From Lineus longissimus (lineage: Eukaryota > Nemertea > Pilidiophora > Heteronemertea > Lineidae): a stretch of 60,000 bases of DNA. Below, piece by piece: positions 33,789 through 45,645 of the stretch (position 1 is the first letter of the stretch; each line of letters begins with the position of its first letter). A model generated the notes under the pieces. That model was not told where the DNA came from. It saw nothing but the letters and a program-made list of their open reading frames with translations, and made no database searches. The DNA is taken from the NCBI RefSeq assembly GCF_910592395.1, contig NC_088314.1, positions 5,334,001 through 5,394,000 of the forward strand, written 5' to 3'. The position numbers were made by a program, and so were the translations under genes.

Positions 33789-35102
33789 TGTTTTGGAGGA
33801 TTTTTGCCAAATTGTTCTCCTAAAGTCTACTTCAAGGTGTTGCAAGTAGCATGTTTTTGTTTATTTTATGCCGATGAAGCCTTTTTTCTTCTTCTTCTAG
33901 TCGCAGAGAGGCGTATTCTTTTAATAGTAGCTTGAAATAGTGGTTCCAGGCTATTCTGTCCAACAACATGCCAACATACTTACACACATCTTCAAAAGAC
34001 TTTCACAGCATCTCCTCATCTCCACATCTAGAAGACATTGCCTGCATTAGCTCTTCCATAAAACCACCTCATTACCATTACAGGTTTCAGAGATTCCCAG
34101 GGCATGCTGGGCAAACACGGTTTGTTGACAAAAAATCAACGCCGCAAACAGATTGCCTGGTGATTACCGGAGCCGAACCTTCATCAAAGTAGTAGATGCC
34201 GTGCATTGTGTTAGCACTGGTGCTTGACGCAGTCTGCGACTGATCTACTCTTGGAAAGCCTGTCAGAAGCCCTATTTTGCTTCAAATTCTTCATTCCCTC
34301 AAAGAAATATAATATTTTATTTAACTGCTGCTATTTCTTCGTGTGGTAACCGAAAATTTGAGAAATAGACTCTTGCACCAACCTGTTGCATATCTCTTAA
34401 AACATCTGCCTCTCAGCTCACTGCCTATTATGGCTGAATCAACAACTTGACTAAGTATCCCGAGATTATATTGGCAACCTATCGAAAAAGATGAAGTTGC
34501 ATTCCATCCTAACTTTGCCACAGCTTCATGTGTGTCCAAATGTAGAGTAATCTTGGGTTTTCTGGGTAAGATTTTGGAAAAGACAGAGGGCAATTCCACC
34601 CTAGCTTTGACACAATTCCAGTGTATGTATTTAAACTGATGTACGAGATTTATGAAGGGAATGGTGGTACAAAGTGCTGTGAAGGTATTCAAGATGTGTT
34701 GTGGCGAAGATGAAACTGTCTCCTTGACGACCTGCCTTTTATGTCATGTCCATTTCACCCAGAGTTGGCAAAAGCTAGAGTACTTCGTTGCACACTCATG
34801 TACAATGAATGTATGGCCAACTTTAAGATGAGGCTGACAGTTGTTGGAGAATGGGACTTGAGGTTTGTCCCTTTCTTTTGTTGGGAAAATTACAACCCCA
34901 GGCAAAAACAGATACTCCATTGGCTTTTGGGATCTTACAATGGTAAGCAAACTGTGGTTGCATTAACTGGTGAGGCCTTGGGAGCCATCCAGGGTATAAA
35001 GGAAAGCATCCATGGACTGAAAAGACTTGGGAGATACCAGGCCTTTGATCAGGCATTGGCATTTCAGTGTGAAATGTAGAAGGACATTGCACGATTCTCC
35101 AC
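33789..35102. other. No recognised gene; two long chance-like frames and a short duplication
   Basis: A 123-aa minus frame (34,321-34,692) and a 112-aa plus frame (34,741-35,079) are the longest non-repeat frames here. Neither has a recognisable domain, and both overlap frames on the other strand. A ~43-bp block is duplicated with a 91-bp spacing (34,499 and 34,589: ATTCCATCCTAACTTTGCCA versus AATTCCACCCTAGCTTTGAC). That spacing is not a multiple of three, so the duplication was not constrained by this frame. Confidence 0.4.
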
Positions 35103-35142
35103 GAGACTATAAGACCCCAGATTGGAAACTATAAGACCCCAG
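35103..35142. repeat. Short tandem duplication
   Basis: Two copies of ACTATAAGACCCCAGAT, 23 bp apart. Confidence 0.7.
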
Positions 35143-35535
35143 ATATATGTTTTCTGCCGCAAGGACCACAGTAAGAAAAGAAGTACGAAATATTTTCTGT
35201 ACACAATATTGATAACAAGAGCATTATGAAATAACTGACTTTGGTTTTGGCCTAAAACTCTAGCTGCATGTAGTTCGATATCACTAATTCGATTATTTCA
35301 TATACATACATAAAGTAATCTAATTTTATATCATCTACTTTCATAGCCGCACCTACGCTCTCTCATTTATTATTAATCCTGACTAAACTGTTATTAGATG
35401 AACGATGGCAGACAGGCATGAAAGCATGTTATTGGATATCTATGAAAGTTATTGAAGTCCAATATCGTTCTCATATGTCATAATCGCCAAAACATTGCCA
35501 ACTATACTGCTTCCCTTACTTCAAGCAAGTCTTTG
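35143..35535. other. No gene recognised
   Basis: AT-rich sequence with nothing supported. Confidence 0.5.
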
Positions 35536-35587
35536 ATAGAGGAATGTCCTTAATAGAGAGGTGCCCACTAAGGGAGGTTCAACTGTA
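35536..35587 (-). mobile_element. TA-flanked MITE (pogo/mariner-like), end fragment
   Basis: On the minus strand it begins TACAGTTGAACCTCCCTTAG, then CACCTCTCTATTAAGGACA: the left end of the family. Only about 50 bp remain. Confidence 0.65.
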
Positions 35588-36671
35588 CTTCCTTCCAATT
35601 GCCTTACAGTACACCCACTAAAGCACCCTCAGTCCCATTCCGTGTCTAATTTCATTGCCATGTATCAACTCCCCAAGGATGCTGGCCCTGTCACCCAAAC
35701 TTGTATTTGCTTGATGTATCGCCAAGGATGTAAATTACTGTAATCTATTCTTTCTTAATCACAATGTATGTATGTATTATGTAGCCCAGTATATCACGAT
35801 ACAATATTGGGCCAATAATGGCCAGAATGTTGCTCAGATGAGCACAGCACCACCAGGTGATAGCAAGGCTTGAGGTGATAGAGAAAGAAAACAATGCTGA
35901 AGAAGGATAAAACAGGTACAGCTAGTTTTAAGTGAGACAATTTTGAGTATGTACGAGTTGATATTGGTGCATAGCAATATTGTACAAAGATAAAATGAAC
36001 ATGTCACCTATTCCAGATGAAAAAGGAAAGATGCTGATTGATGGAGAGAAATTCAATGGCAGGCATGACCAATCTACTCATTGTGTTTTACCATCTTGAG
36101 ACTAGATTGGATACCAAACTAAACAAGTCATAGAATTTTTTACCCTGTAAGCATACACAGACCTTACTTCACAGATCAGACCAATAGCATTGATTCATCT
36201 AGTCAACACTGTCTATCCCATCAGCGAGAGCTGTTTTTAGTCGGCTGTGAAGTATTCATTAGGGCGGAGGAAAGTACTGAAGATGTATTTTCTCCGTGAA
36301 TAAGTCATACTGCATGCCGACTGCATATTGATTGATTGATGGGAAAGGTCATGAACCAAGTATTGAACTTCGTTTTCCTTCCTATGCTCCTTTCAAATTG
36401 CCATCATTAAATTGCCTGATTATTGAAAGTAAAGTTGCCCCAAATCTCCAATTCTGATTCAATTTGTGAGATTTTCAAATCCTGCTCATATACCTCACCT
36501 GGCAAATGACCAAATCTTTCCAGAGCAAACCTCTGCACAAAGATTTCTTTTTTATTCATATGTTCAAAATATCCAAGATCAACATTTGTATTTGTCATAA
36601 CTCTCAACCTGATCCATTTGTACATATTGTGCCAACATTTCCTCCATCACGATAATATGACATCAGCACCA
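35588..36671. other. No confidently recognised gene
   Basis: A 72-aa minus frame (36,407-36,625) has protein-like composition, and TTGCCAGGTGAGG would fit a splice donor. I recognise no family and give it no gene call. Confidence 0.4.
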
Positions 36672-36686
36672 CCCCCCCCCCCCCCC
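36672..36686. repeat. C homopolymer (15)
   Basis: An uninterrupted run of 15 C after CACCA. The length is likely variable and error-prone. Confidence 0.9.
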
Positions 36687-38147
36687 GAGCTGCGGCATTA
36701 ATCACGGCACGTGGCTATTCATGCAACATGTGTAACATTGCATGAAGTCTAATTTCTAGCTTGAGTAGCATACCAACACTCATTGATCCTCAGGCTGGTC
36801 GTGAGGGAAAAAATTGATCTCTGTCCCTTCTCAGACCCTGACCCTCTAATATGACTCATGTAAACTTTTCATGCCCCTGCATAGATTTTTCAGTTGGTAA
36901 ATTTGGTCCCGCTGGATTTACGTGATTCAGGTTCCATTACAGAAACCTAAGGAGGGAAAGAGATTTGATTTACTTGACTTTGGTATCAAAGAATCACACA
37001 TTCGTCGACCAGGTTTCCAACAGGAACTTCGAATAATATATATGGCAATTAACCTTTGAGAATATCCTGTTCTATTAGGATATTAATGTATGCAACCACT
37101 TGCCGCATTCTCACAATCCCTTCTTAATTATAACTCCATCTGTGATCAATACAAGGTATCCTATATTTTCATAAGGGATGTCTATAAATTATCACCATAA
37201 GTAGCGGAGACATGCATAGATGGATTTGTATAGAAATATATGGTTATCGTGCAGGGCGTTTAATGTGCCACAAAGCCAAGTGGGAGAGTGAAATTAGATG
37301 GTGGTTATTTACATAAGTCTGAAGCTGGCCGTTAGAATATATCAAATATGTTCGAATAGGGAAAATCTAGAATTGATAAAGACTAAGCTCGGCATGATAC
37401 GGAGCAACAGACTAAAGGCAGCAGAGAGGTTGCAACTGCTGGGGGCTGCGCTCGTGTCTGGAGATTGCAACCACAAAAGGGGATATTCAGAAGAAAGTAC
37501 TGACTCATCACATTGAAGTAGCTGTTGAATATGTTTGATCTTTTTTCTCCGGCTCATGATCATGCATGAAGATGGATGAGCATCAAAATCATCCCCTCGT
37601 GCATCCACATTACTTTTTTAAAGTCCAGGGATTTGATCACGAAACAGGAACTAACATGCCGTTGACCATTTATTCGCAAAACTATACTTCTGAAATGTTA
37701 CTGTCCGTCAAAAAACACACCAAGTTCAGCTCGTAAATGTTGAGTTATGGCCATGATAATCATGCATGAAATGTGGCGCCACACTAATGACGATTAGCGC
37801 CAAATCTGTCTGAAGCTGCGTTGATTCATTGTTATGCTGACACGTCATTTTATGCCATTTTTACAAATCTGTTGAGAGCCTCCAAAGCCAGATATTGAAC
37901 ACCATCAATGATTCACAACTACCAAGTTTTGGTGGCTGCATTAGAAGACTTTAATCCTCTGGAATTTCACTGTTTCATGCTGCTGCATACATGTAGGATC
38001 ATTCATCGTTCTCTTGAGTCCGTGCAGGAGATATCTCTTGCTCAGTTTAATGTTTCGATGCTGACTTTGAGGTACATTCTTGTGACAGTGGAGAGACAAG
38101 TAAAATGTCTGTCACAGAGTGATTTCGTTTCAAATCAGTGAGGCCTT
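36687..38147. other. No gene recognised
   Basis: Mixed AT-rich sequence with nothing supported apart from one TACATGTA octamer (37,988). Confidence 0.5.
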
Positions 38148-38236
38148 CTTTATTCTCAAGAGGGCCAAGTGCATTCCCATTTAATAATTCCCCTTTATTC
38201 TCAAGAGGGCCAAGTGCATTCCCATTAATAAAATGT
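38148..38236. repeat. 45-bp tandem duplication
   Basis: Two near-identical copies start CTTTATTCTCAAGAGGGCCA at 38,148 and 38,193. The period is a multiple of three, so an 84-aa minus frame reads a repeated NGNALGPLENK peptide. I see no other sign that it codes. Confidence 0.85.
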
Positions 38237-38879
38237 ACAAGAAAATCTTTCATTTGCCACCTTTGACCTACTAGCAGCCAAATAAAAGAACAAGACACCA
38301 TTCGGTACTCAGAAGTAACGCAAAATTATCCAAAGGGCTCTCTGAGTCAATATCCACATTTTCCACATCGATGAGTGTTTACCAAGCAATACAACAGGTC
38401 TCCACTAGCCGTCTACCGTCATTTCATGGGACAGAGCAACTTCATCGCTGTCGATCGTACTTTCAAGCAAGATTGATTAAACCGTGGATCATGTGACTCA
38501 GTGCACAGCTGAGCCAATCAAAAGCCTCGGTTGATTTGGCAGACGATCGCAGCCCTGATTTTTCCCATCACGATATCTGCCTTTCAGATTAGGGAGAGTT
38601 CAACAGTTTGCAAAAAGATAGTGTAATGATGCATCAGCGTAAATGTGAAGCTTCAGACAGAGATGACACCAGTCGCTCTTCTTGGGTGCAATGCCTGCTT
38701 TATTTTGTCAGGTTCTTTATCATTTAATACAGAAGCAACTCTATATCATTTTTCTGACGTCGCGCATGCATCTCATCAGAATGCTGGCATATATACAAAG
38801 ACATTTGGAAGGAGAAAATAGTGAGTAAACAATGAGGGAAGGATGTCCTATGAAAGAATTAGGGATTAAAAAAAATTTC
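38237..38879. other. No gene recognised
   Basis: Unique-looking sequence with nothing supported. Confidence 0.5.
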
Positions 38880-38956
38880 TAAGAACAAAAAAATTTTTCA
38901 CTTTTTTTTCTGCTCAAAATGAACCAAAATCATCAGTCTCGAAACTTTTTTGACAA
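38880..38956 (-). repeat. A-rich dispersed repeat, single unit
   Basis: CTGCTCAAAATGAACCAAAA, then TCATCAGTCTCGAAACTTTT, flanked by T runs: the inverted form of the unit tandem at 39.9 kb. Confidence 0.7.
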
Positions 38957-39884
38957 TTGACAACATGAATCATATGTAAACCCAACCTCAGGTGTAACTG
39001 CATAACCAGGGGATGAGAGTCCACATATTAGTTCTACATTTTACCGTGCCTGTGGGGACCAGATTCTTGACCTCACCACCTATTAAACGAAAGTATCCAG
39101 CCTGAAACTGACTCAGACATGTCGAGAAGAATGCACCCAGTAAAACCTAGGTGGTATTCACTCCCAAAGGTTAAGAGTATCATTTCAAGGTCCTTGACTC
39201 AAGTCGTCAAACCCCAAAACAGAAAACATCATCCCAACAGTTCCTGAAAGACCAATGGACCGTGAAAATATCATTTACAATTGTGATATGCTTGACACGC
39301 AATTGGGACATGACTAAGAGGAAAGCACCAGTTAGTCCTACGAGAGCACGTACTTTAAACGCTTATGCGTCATGTGAGACCCTTGGGAGAGGAGATGAGT
39401 ACCTATGGATGCTTCGGAGAATCGACCAATGTTTTTGTTCCATTACCAGAGAAGATTTCCTGTCAATCATTGTTTTAATACCATCCTGTCTGGCAAAGAT
39501 TTTCCGTTATCGATTATGGTGACTGACTGTTGGCCGTTATTCGATATAAGAGAACAGATGGTTTATTTTGTCACCCATTATAGCAATGGCAGTCACATTC
39601 TGCTCAGAATGAAATTGGGGAATACACATTTGAGGACTTTGAATCAACATCATGGCAGAAGTTGGACCAAATTTTCTTTTAGTTACGCTTGCCCATTAAG
39701 CAACCAAGCTTATATGGACTGCTAACTTCTGTTTCAGCGAAGCCTTTCAGGCATGCAAATGAGAAATCCTCATCATCTGCCAACCCCAGGGATCATAGTG
39801 ATCAGGACTGTTTACCATTACAATCCACTCCAATCAAACAGACCTCCGTCTGCTCGGAGAAGCAATGAATGAAAATGTGGACAA
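38957..39884. other. No gene recognised
   Basis: Overlapping frames of 86 and 106 aa (39,262-39,725) show no family signal. Confidence 0.45.
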
Positions 39885-40458
39885 AAATTTTGTACTTAGA
39901 AAATGTTTCTTACCCTAATGCTTTCATGAGTTAAAAATTTTGAAAAATTTTCAGAGTCAAAAAAGTTTTGGGACTGATGATTTTGGTTCATTTTGAGCAG
40001 AAAAAAAAGCGGAAAAAAATTTGTACTTAGAAAATTTTTCTTACCCTAATGCTTTCATAAGTTGAAAAATTTGAAAAATTTTCAGAGTCAAAAAAGTTTT
40101 GGGACTGATGATTTTGGTTCATTTTGAGCAGAAAAAAAAAGCGGAAAAAATTTGTACTTAGAAAATTTTTCTTACCCTAATGCTTTCATAAGTTGAAAAT
40201 TTTGAAAAATTTTCAGTCAAAAAAGTTTTGGGACTGATGATTTTGGTTCATTTTGAGCAGAACAAAAAAAGGGGAAAAAAGTTTGGGACTGCAGTTTTTG
40301 GTGATGTTGGTTCATTTTGAGCAAAAAAAAAATTTTTTTTACTTAGAAACTTTTTCATCACTCAGTCAGTTGAACATTTTTCAAAAATTTCAAAATCAAA
40401 AATATTTTGGGACTGCAGTTTTTGATGATTTATGTTAATTTTGAGCAACAAAAAAAAA
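39885..40458 (+). repeat. A-rich repeat, tandem array with 131-bp period
   Basis: Units start at TTGTACTTAG (39,890; 40,021; 40,152). Each runs through TTACCCTAATGCTTTCAT, GAAAAATTTTCAG, TCAAAAAAGTTTTGGGACTG and TGATTTTGGTTCATTTTGAG into an A run with GCGG. A partial fourth unit (about 40,276-40,330) and a more diverged fifth (about 40,331-40,458, GGGACTGCAGTTTTTGATGA) follow. The first three are almost identical, so that expansion is recent. There is no coding capacity and no known family that I can name. Confidence 0.85.
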
Positions 40459-40564
40459 GCGACGACGATGACGACGGACGACGACGACGACGGACGACGA
40501 CGACGACGGACGACGACGACGACGGACGACGACGACGGACGACGATCAACGACGGACGACGACA
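40459..40564 (+). repeat. GAC-rich minisatellite
   Basis: A tract of GACGACGACGACG units separated by GGAC, starting directly at the A-rich end of the fifth 131-bp unit. The poly-Asp/Arg-Thr and Ser/Val/Arg frames across it are repeat artefacts. Confidence 0.9.
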
Positions 40565-41799
40565 TTGCTACATGTTGCTTGTTCCGTACCTTCCCTTGAC
40601 CAATGATCCCATAAAGCTACATATAAAACATTCCGTCCCCAAGCTCCGGCTGATGTAATTTATATCGGCAGCTGTCATCCAAAGGAATGCTCACATAGTG
40701 CTGAATCATCACCTTATTGCTTTAGGGTCGGAAATGACTGTTGCGCTTACTGAGCGCCATGAAATATGCGCTCCTTTCAGTTGAGAGGTGCCCATGCATA
40801 CTAATCAGTGGCTGCATATGCTTGACTGCCGGGGCTCAAGCTGAGAGGAAGAGACGAGGATTCGCATTGAAATTGATTAATGGGGATATGGATCTTCGCA
40901 TTTGTCTTCAGAGTGGTTCCCAAGACATCAAGTGAGCAATTTTAATGCATTTATATTCTTGGATGTAGAAAGTCAACTAAAAGGCTTCGTAAGACTAGCA
41001 TCTGCCTGGCTGAAGGGGATGAAAATAAGAGAAACAGCAAGATTATCACTGCATACTAATCAGTGGCTGTCATCCAAAGGAAGCCCAAGTGATCAAAACT
41101 TTCAGATTAGATTCTAAAGATCCCTCCTTGGAGAGAAGCTGATGTGTTCCCCTTATTAAGCATCTTCAGCCACCCATAAAATCTAATATAGATATGACAA
41201 CAAATATGATAATACCCTCCTGCTCTACACTCATATCGTTATCTGATTGACTCAGATCTTATAGACTATGACAAATCATCTACAACAACATCGTAACAGG
41301 AAACATGTACCCGTGAAATTGAACGGAGACAATAGCGCATATCATCAAAACTGGGATGGAGAAAAACACGTCAAATCGTCAATGGAGTTGATTTGGTATA
41401 CGACTCAATACTAACATAGTTATCGCCTCAACTCGATATTGGCGAATGCTATTGCAACGAGGGAGTAGATTCAGCCAATAAAAATTCGTTGATGGGGACG
41501 TTTCGTAGCATGTAAATCACGAAGAAGTTAGCATCGAGATTTGTTAGTAGAAATAGCGCTGCCTGAACTTTAGGACTTAGAGCTTTAAGCCAGAAACTTT
41601 TATAAAGCTGAACATCATTATGAACGAATGAAGCTTCTCTCTGAGGTCTTAATTAGGATGTCTAGTTTGACTCTTAATGCATTGAATTCACTTTCTCTTC
41701 AACATGTTACTTGGAAGCAACAAATAAGACAAAGACTGGGGTCTTATTGACATTTTTCTCCTGAGGGTCACAAGTAAGACCATCAAGTTACCACTTCAT
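40565..41799. other. No gene; short repeated words
   Basis: GCATACTAATCAGTGGCTG occurs at 40,795 and 41,051, and GCTGTCATCCAAAGGAA at 40,671 and 41,067, suggesting an old local duplication. I saw no coding signal. Confidence 0.45.
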
Positions 41800-42330
41800 G
41801 GATGCATCCAACCTTTTACGCCATAACGAATATCGGTGGGCTATCGCTGCGGCCACACTTACTCGGATCAACAAGGAGTCGATCTTAATCGACACGGCAG
41901 TCATCGCCAAGGGGGACATAAGAGTCGACACCACCACATGAATCACTTGGAATGATATCTTATAAGTCGCAAAAGGAGCTGAGAATCCTAGATTGATAAC
42001 GGCGACCTCCGATGCACGTTTGAACCGTGACCTTGATCAAGATAGCGTTATCCAGATCGTGGTCGCGAGGGAACATTAATCATGTGTTTACACCACGCTG
42101 GAACCAAGGATGACATCTAATGTGATTGACTGATTTTCTTGATTTCAAAAAGGCCGACTCTCGATATCTGATCATTAATCATCGAGTTTAGAAACAACAG
42201 GTGATTTAGTGCATCATGCAAAGCCAGCAGTCGATGTGGCGACAGGGTTGCTTGATTAAGCCACCGCGCATTTCTGCTGCCGACAAACCATGAAATTTAA
42301 TGGCCGGCAAGGATTACAAGTCGTAACTGG
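41800..42330. promoter_or_regulatory. CpG-richer patch, possible cis-regulatory element
   Basis: This is a 500-bp interval with more CpG than the flanks (GCTATCGCTGCGGCCACAC, ATCTTAATCGACACGGCAG, GTGGCGACAGGG). No open frame explains it. The regulatory role is only inferred. Confidence 0.2.
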
Positions 42331-43496
42331 GAACCTTTGTTTATTGATTGTTGCAGTCAACAAACCTTGCCCATTAGGTGCATTACCAGAATGACAGACA
42401 GACCAGTGCTACCTTTTTCCACTTCTTGATGAAACACAGCTACCCTCTATTTACATGTAATGGCAGTAACATCTGAGACGCATGCTGAACCGGTTACCAG
42501 TGACAGTGACTAAATTGGTATCTTTGGACACAAATTGACAAAACCAGTCAAAAACCTTTCCCAAGCCACCTATTACATAATGTATTGGAATGAATACTGA
42601 GAAGAATAGACTAGAAATTTTAAATCAAACACTCGAGTTAAGAGCTTTTTTATGATTGATGACGGGGCTGATGGGAAGTGACCAGATGCTTCTGGCAATC
42701 TGAAAGACCATTGACAATGATTTCTCTCTGCTAATTAATCCTTGCATGATTTTCCACTCAGCTCAGCAACTTGTTGATGATTCATAGACCATGTAATGAG
42801 CAATACAACATCTGGAACATTGATGACTATCCGAAGACCAGGGAATTTCTGTCACAAAGTTGAAAAAATTTATCAGATTTATAACATCCACATATGGCAC
42901 ATGGTGAGAAATATCACTTTTGATTAGTTGTGCTCAACTCAAGTTAGTGTAAGTGCCATGTGACAAAGATATACACAACGGGCCATAGAAAATGAAGAAG
43001 CGCAAATTTGAAGTAAGCATGATGGTATTTACCACAACATTATTCTGATGAACATCATTCTGCACTTTAGGCAAGAGAAAAAAAATCACTTTTTGATATG
43101 ATATGTGACCTATGGTTTGTTTACTGGGAACTGATGAAAGCTAAACAGTCATCTTTCATCGATCTGTACTTGTTTGCCATGACCTGTTGGTGATTCAGAT
43201 TATGGTAATCATCAATGCAACATCTGGAGCATCATGGTAATGTCAAGACATTTCCAGACATTTAGATGTAATCTGCTTTCTCAATTTGGCATTTGTCATC
43301 ATGGCTCCCATTTAACAATGATATTTTGAAGCACAAAATGAAACCGAGTGAAAAAGTTGGATGTTTTGTCCAAGTAGTTTGGCCCAGTCGTTCCAAACAT
43401 CATGTGTACTTTACCCATTACCTAAGCTCTTCCGACCAGTACCAATTTATACACCCGGTTCGAGAAGGAAAGTTAGACAAGGAGATCTGCCTAGAA
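42331..43496. other. No gene recognised
   Basis: AT-rich sequence with nothing supported. Confidence 0.5.
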
Positions 43497-43576
43497 TCTC
43501 ATGCTGACTGTTGGGTTCAAACTGGGGACCTCTTGACCACTAGCCAGGGACCACCTTGACCATCACACCTCTTCGA
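43497..43576 (-). mobile_element. Possible tRNA-derived SINE fragment
   Basis: On the minus strand, TGGTCAAGGTGG fits the Pol III A-box consensus, and GTTTGAACC about 28 bases later fits the B box apart from T in place of the invariant C. Such a pair can be chance; no tail or second copy was seen. Confidence 0.25.
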
Positions 43577-44927
43577 ACTAGGTGCAAAAGATTTGGCGGT
43601 TTACAGTAGATATCCAAACCTCGACCCCTGGGTCACAAGTCATGCAATCAGGGGCCTCCCAAACTTGCAGAACGTTAATGATGAAGCTTTCTTTAACGAG
43701 CTTAAGTTAACATGGGAATTGAGGAGTGAAATATGACAGCCTGTCATCTATCATCGTTTGTGGGTAATTTCAGGATCATTTATTTTTCTTAATGCACCCA
43801 ACATATTGATTTTCATTAATTGCAGCAATGTACATGTACAAGAACACGCATATCTTAGAGATGAAGAGGTCATGTACGGTACTGTTATGTTATATTCACA
43901 ACAGCAAACTGATGTGTTGTCTCATTATTATTCTGTCATATGACAATTTGGCCTATTTTTGCTGATGAGCAAAATATCCAGCCGGCTTCAGACCGTATTA
44001 TCATTACCAAAGTGTTCCTATTGCAATGGCAACAGATCAAAGGCATAACCAACAAGGTTTGTGGGAATTATGCACACAGATACAGTTGATTACTCTAACC
44101 ACCCAACAACCAATTTGGCTGACAATAACAAGTGAAAAAAAACATGGGCTAATGAAACTATTAGTAAAACATATGTCACAAACAATTCGATAATATATGG
44201 CCAGGTCTTATGAACTTGTCTAATTATATCTTCCCTTGACATTTACAGCAAATATGGATGAGAGCGAATGGCTCAACAGAGAAGGAGATTGCTGTAAACA
44301 CCTGAACATTTAAGGTTTCAATGCAACTGGTTTCCTCATTTGAAGAGTGCCATCTGTTTCTTAGTCTCCTTGATCCCGCCCCTGTCATGTCTGTGGTGTG
44401 AGAGGAGCAGCCTATACCACTTGCTGGAACCTAATATTCTCTGTAGTTGGACATTCGCTCGCTGTTGGCTAGAAGAGTGGTCGTCCTCGGAGTTACTCAC
44501 CCCTCGTTCAGAACGCTACAAGTATTGCAACCATCCACTCCTACAGGCCCCCATAATTTTTTCATTTGAATTATTCATTAATCAGGTAGCCACTATCAAA
44601 CGGACCGCTTCCTTTAGAAATGTCCCAATGGTATTGAGGCTGTATTGGTCTCTGCATTTGTATGAACATCATGAATATAACCTGTTTGATGGATGAATAT
44701 GCACTTGGTGAAATATTCTGTCCATATCAGCATCAGTCCAACTCCCGCAGCATGGTTGATCGAGTCTTACATAATCCAATAATCAACAGACTAATTTGCC
44801 TTGAACAAGGTTTCTTGACCTGCATCTACACTGGCCAAGGTTGAGCATACATCGACATATCAACCTAACTGAACATCAAACAACATTGCACTCTTCAGTT
44901 GGCCAATAATATAACAAACAGTCACTG
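43577..44927. other. No gene recognised
   Basis: A 118-aa plus frame (44,340-44,696) has no recognisable domain. I saw nothing else to support. Confidence 0.45.
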
Positions 44928-45645
44928 TCATGTCACACAAGCAACATGATGACATGCAGGGCCACAAAGCTAAGGACTCCATCTTATGGTACCAAAAGCA
45001 CAAAGCAAGCATCAGCGGCCAATTAGTAAACATGAAGACAGCGCTGCACTTAAAGTGATACTATGATGTGATTTACAACTTTGCGGAAATACGTCCGTTT
45101 TTAATTGTTGATCACAAATGTGAAGCTGTAAATTTTCCATTTTTGATTAGATTTATTATAAAATCGCTGAATGTAAACCACCGCGACCGCGAAAATGTTC
45201 ATGTTGTGACGACATCAACGAAAACGGCATCGAAGCGAGCCGTCCGGGCGGGATTAAACCATCAATTTCTAGAAAATGTGCATTTCGATTCGAAAACCTT
45301 ACCGATTTATGAGAAAGTGACGTAGTCATTTGTCAAAAACAGCTAAAACATTATATGGTGAAATTTGACACGAGTTACCCTTTAAGGTTACTAAATTGAC
45401 CATGAAAATAAGATGGATGTCATGTGTGCAATAGGATGACACGCCCAGAAAGCTCCAGGCTTTGGGTTCCAGCTTCCTTTGTGACCACCACAGAAAGAGC
45501 ACCAGCAGCCATGTCAGTTAACATGCAGAGAGCACTACTCTAAGATTACCAATTATGAAGCGAGGGGGTGTTCATGTCGTGTATGCAACAGGATGACAGG
45601 GGGGCAAAGGGTTTCAGCTTTCTACTAATCAATGGACTAATTTCC
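44928..45645. repeat. 152-bp tandem repeat, about three units, the first split by a MITE
   Basis: Units are aligned by CATGT(C)GTGTATGCAACAGGATGAC-type blocks at about 44,930, 45,421 and 45,573. Units 1 and 2 share ACCA..AGCA...CAGC.GCCA...AGT.AACATG...AGAG/CAGCGC...ACT. Removing the MITE (45,050-45,381) restores the 152-bp spacing between units 1 and 2. Confidence 0.7.
45050..45385. mobile_element. TTAA-flanked MITE
   Basis: TTAA at 45,050-45,053 and 45,382-45,385 brackets 328 bp with inverted tips AGTGATACT and (reverse complement of the right end) AGGGTAACT. The TTAA target site fits piggyBac or Kolobok superfamilies; AGGG-type tips lean towards Kolobok. The corresponding unoccupied position in the next repeat unit reads CTCTAAGATTACC, against CACTTAAGGTTAC here. 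An 85-aa frame inside (45,068-45,325) has no transposase motif. Confidence 0.75.

Noticed and set aside
34321-34692. 123-aa minus-strand frame as a gene
   Set aside because: No domain recognised; it contains a local duplication with a 91-bp period that breaks the frame, and overlaps other frames.
34741-35079. 112-aa plus-strand frame as a gene
   Set aside because: Two minus-strand frames overlap it, there is no family motif, and no splice context was seen.
36407-36625. 72-aa minus frame with a possible GTGAGG donor
   Set aside because: Family not recognised and the splice reading is arbitrary. RNA evidence would be needed.
38047-38301. 84-aa minus frame with a repeated NGNALGPLENK peptide
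   Set aside because: The 45-bp tandem duplication keeps the frame trivially; no second line of evidence for coding.
40362-40658. Asp/Arg-rich and Ser/Val-rich frames
   Set aside because: They are translations of the GAC minisatellite.
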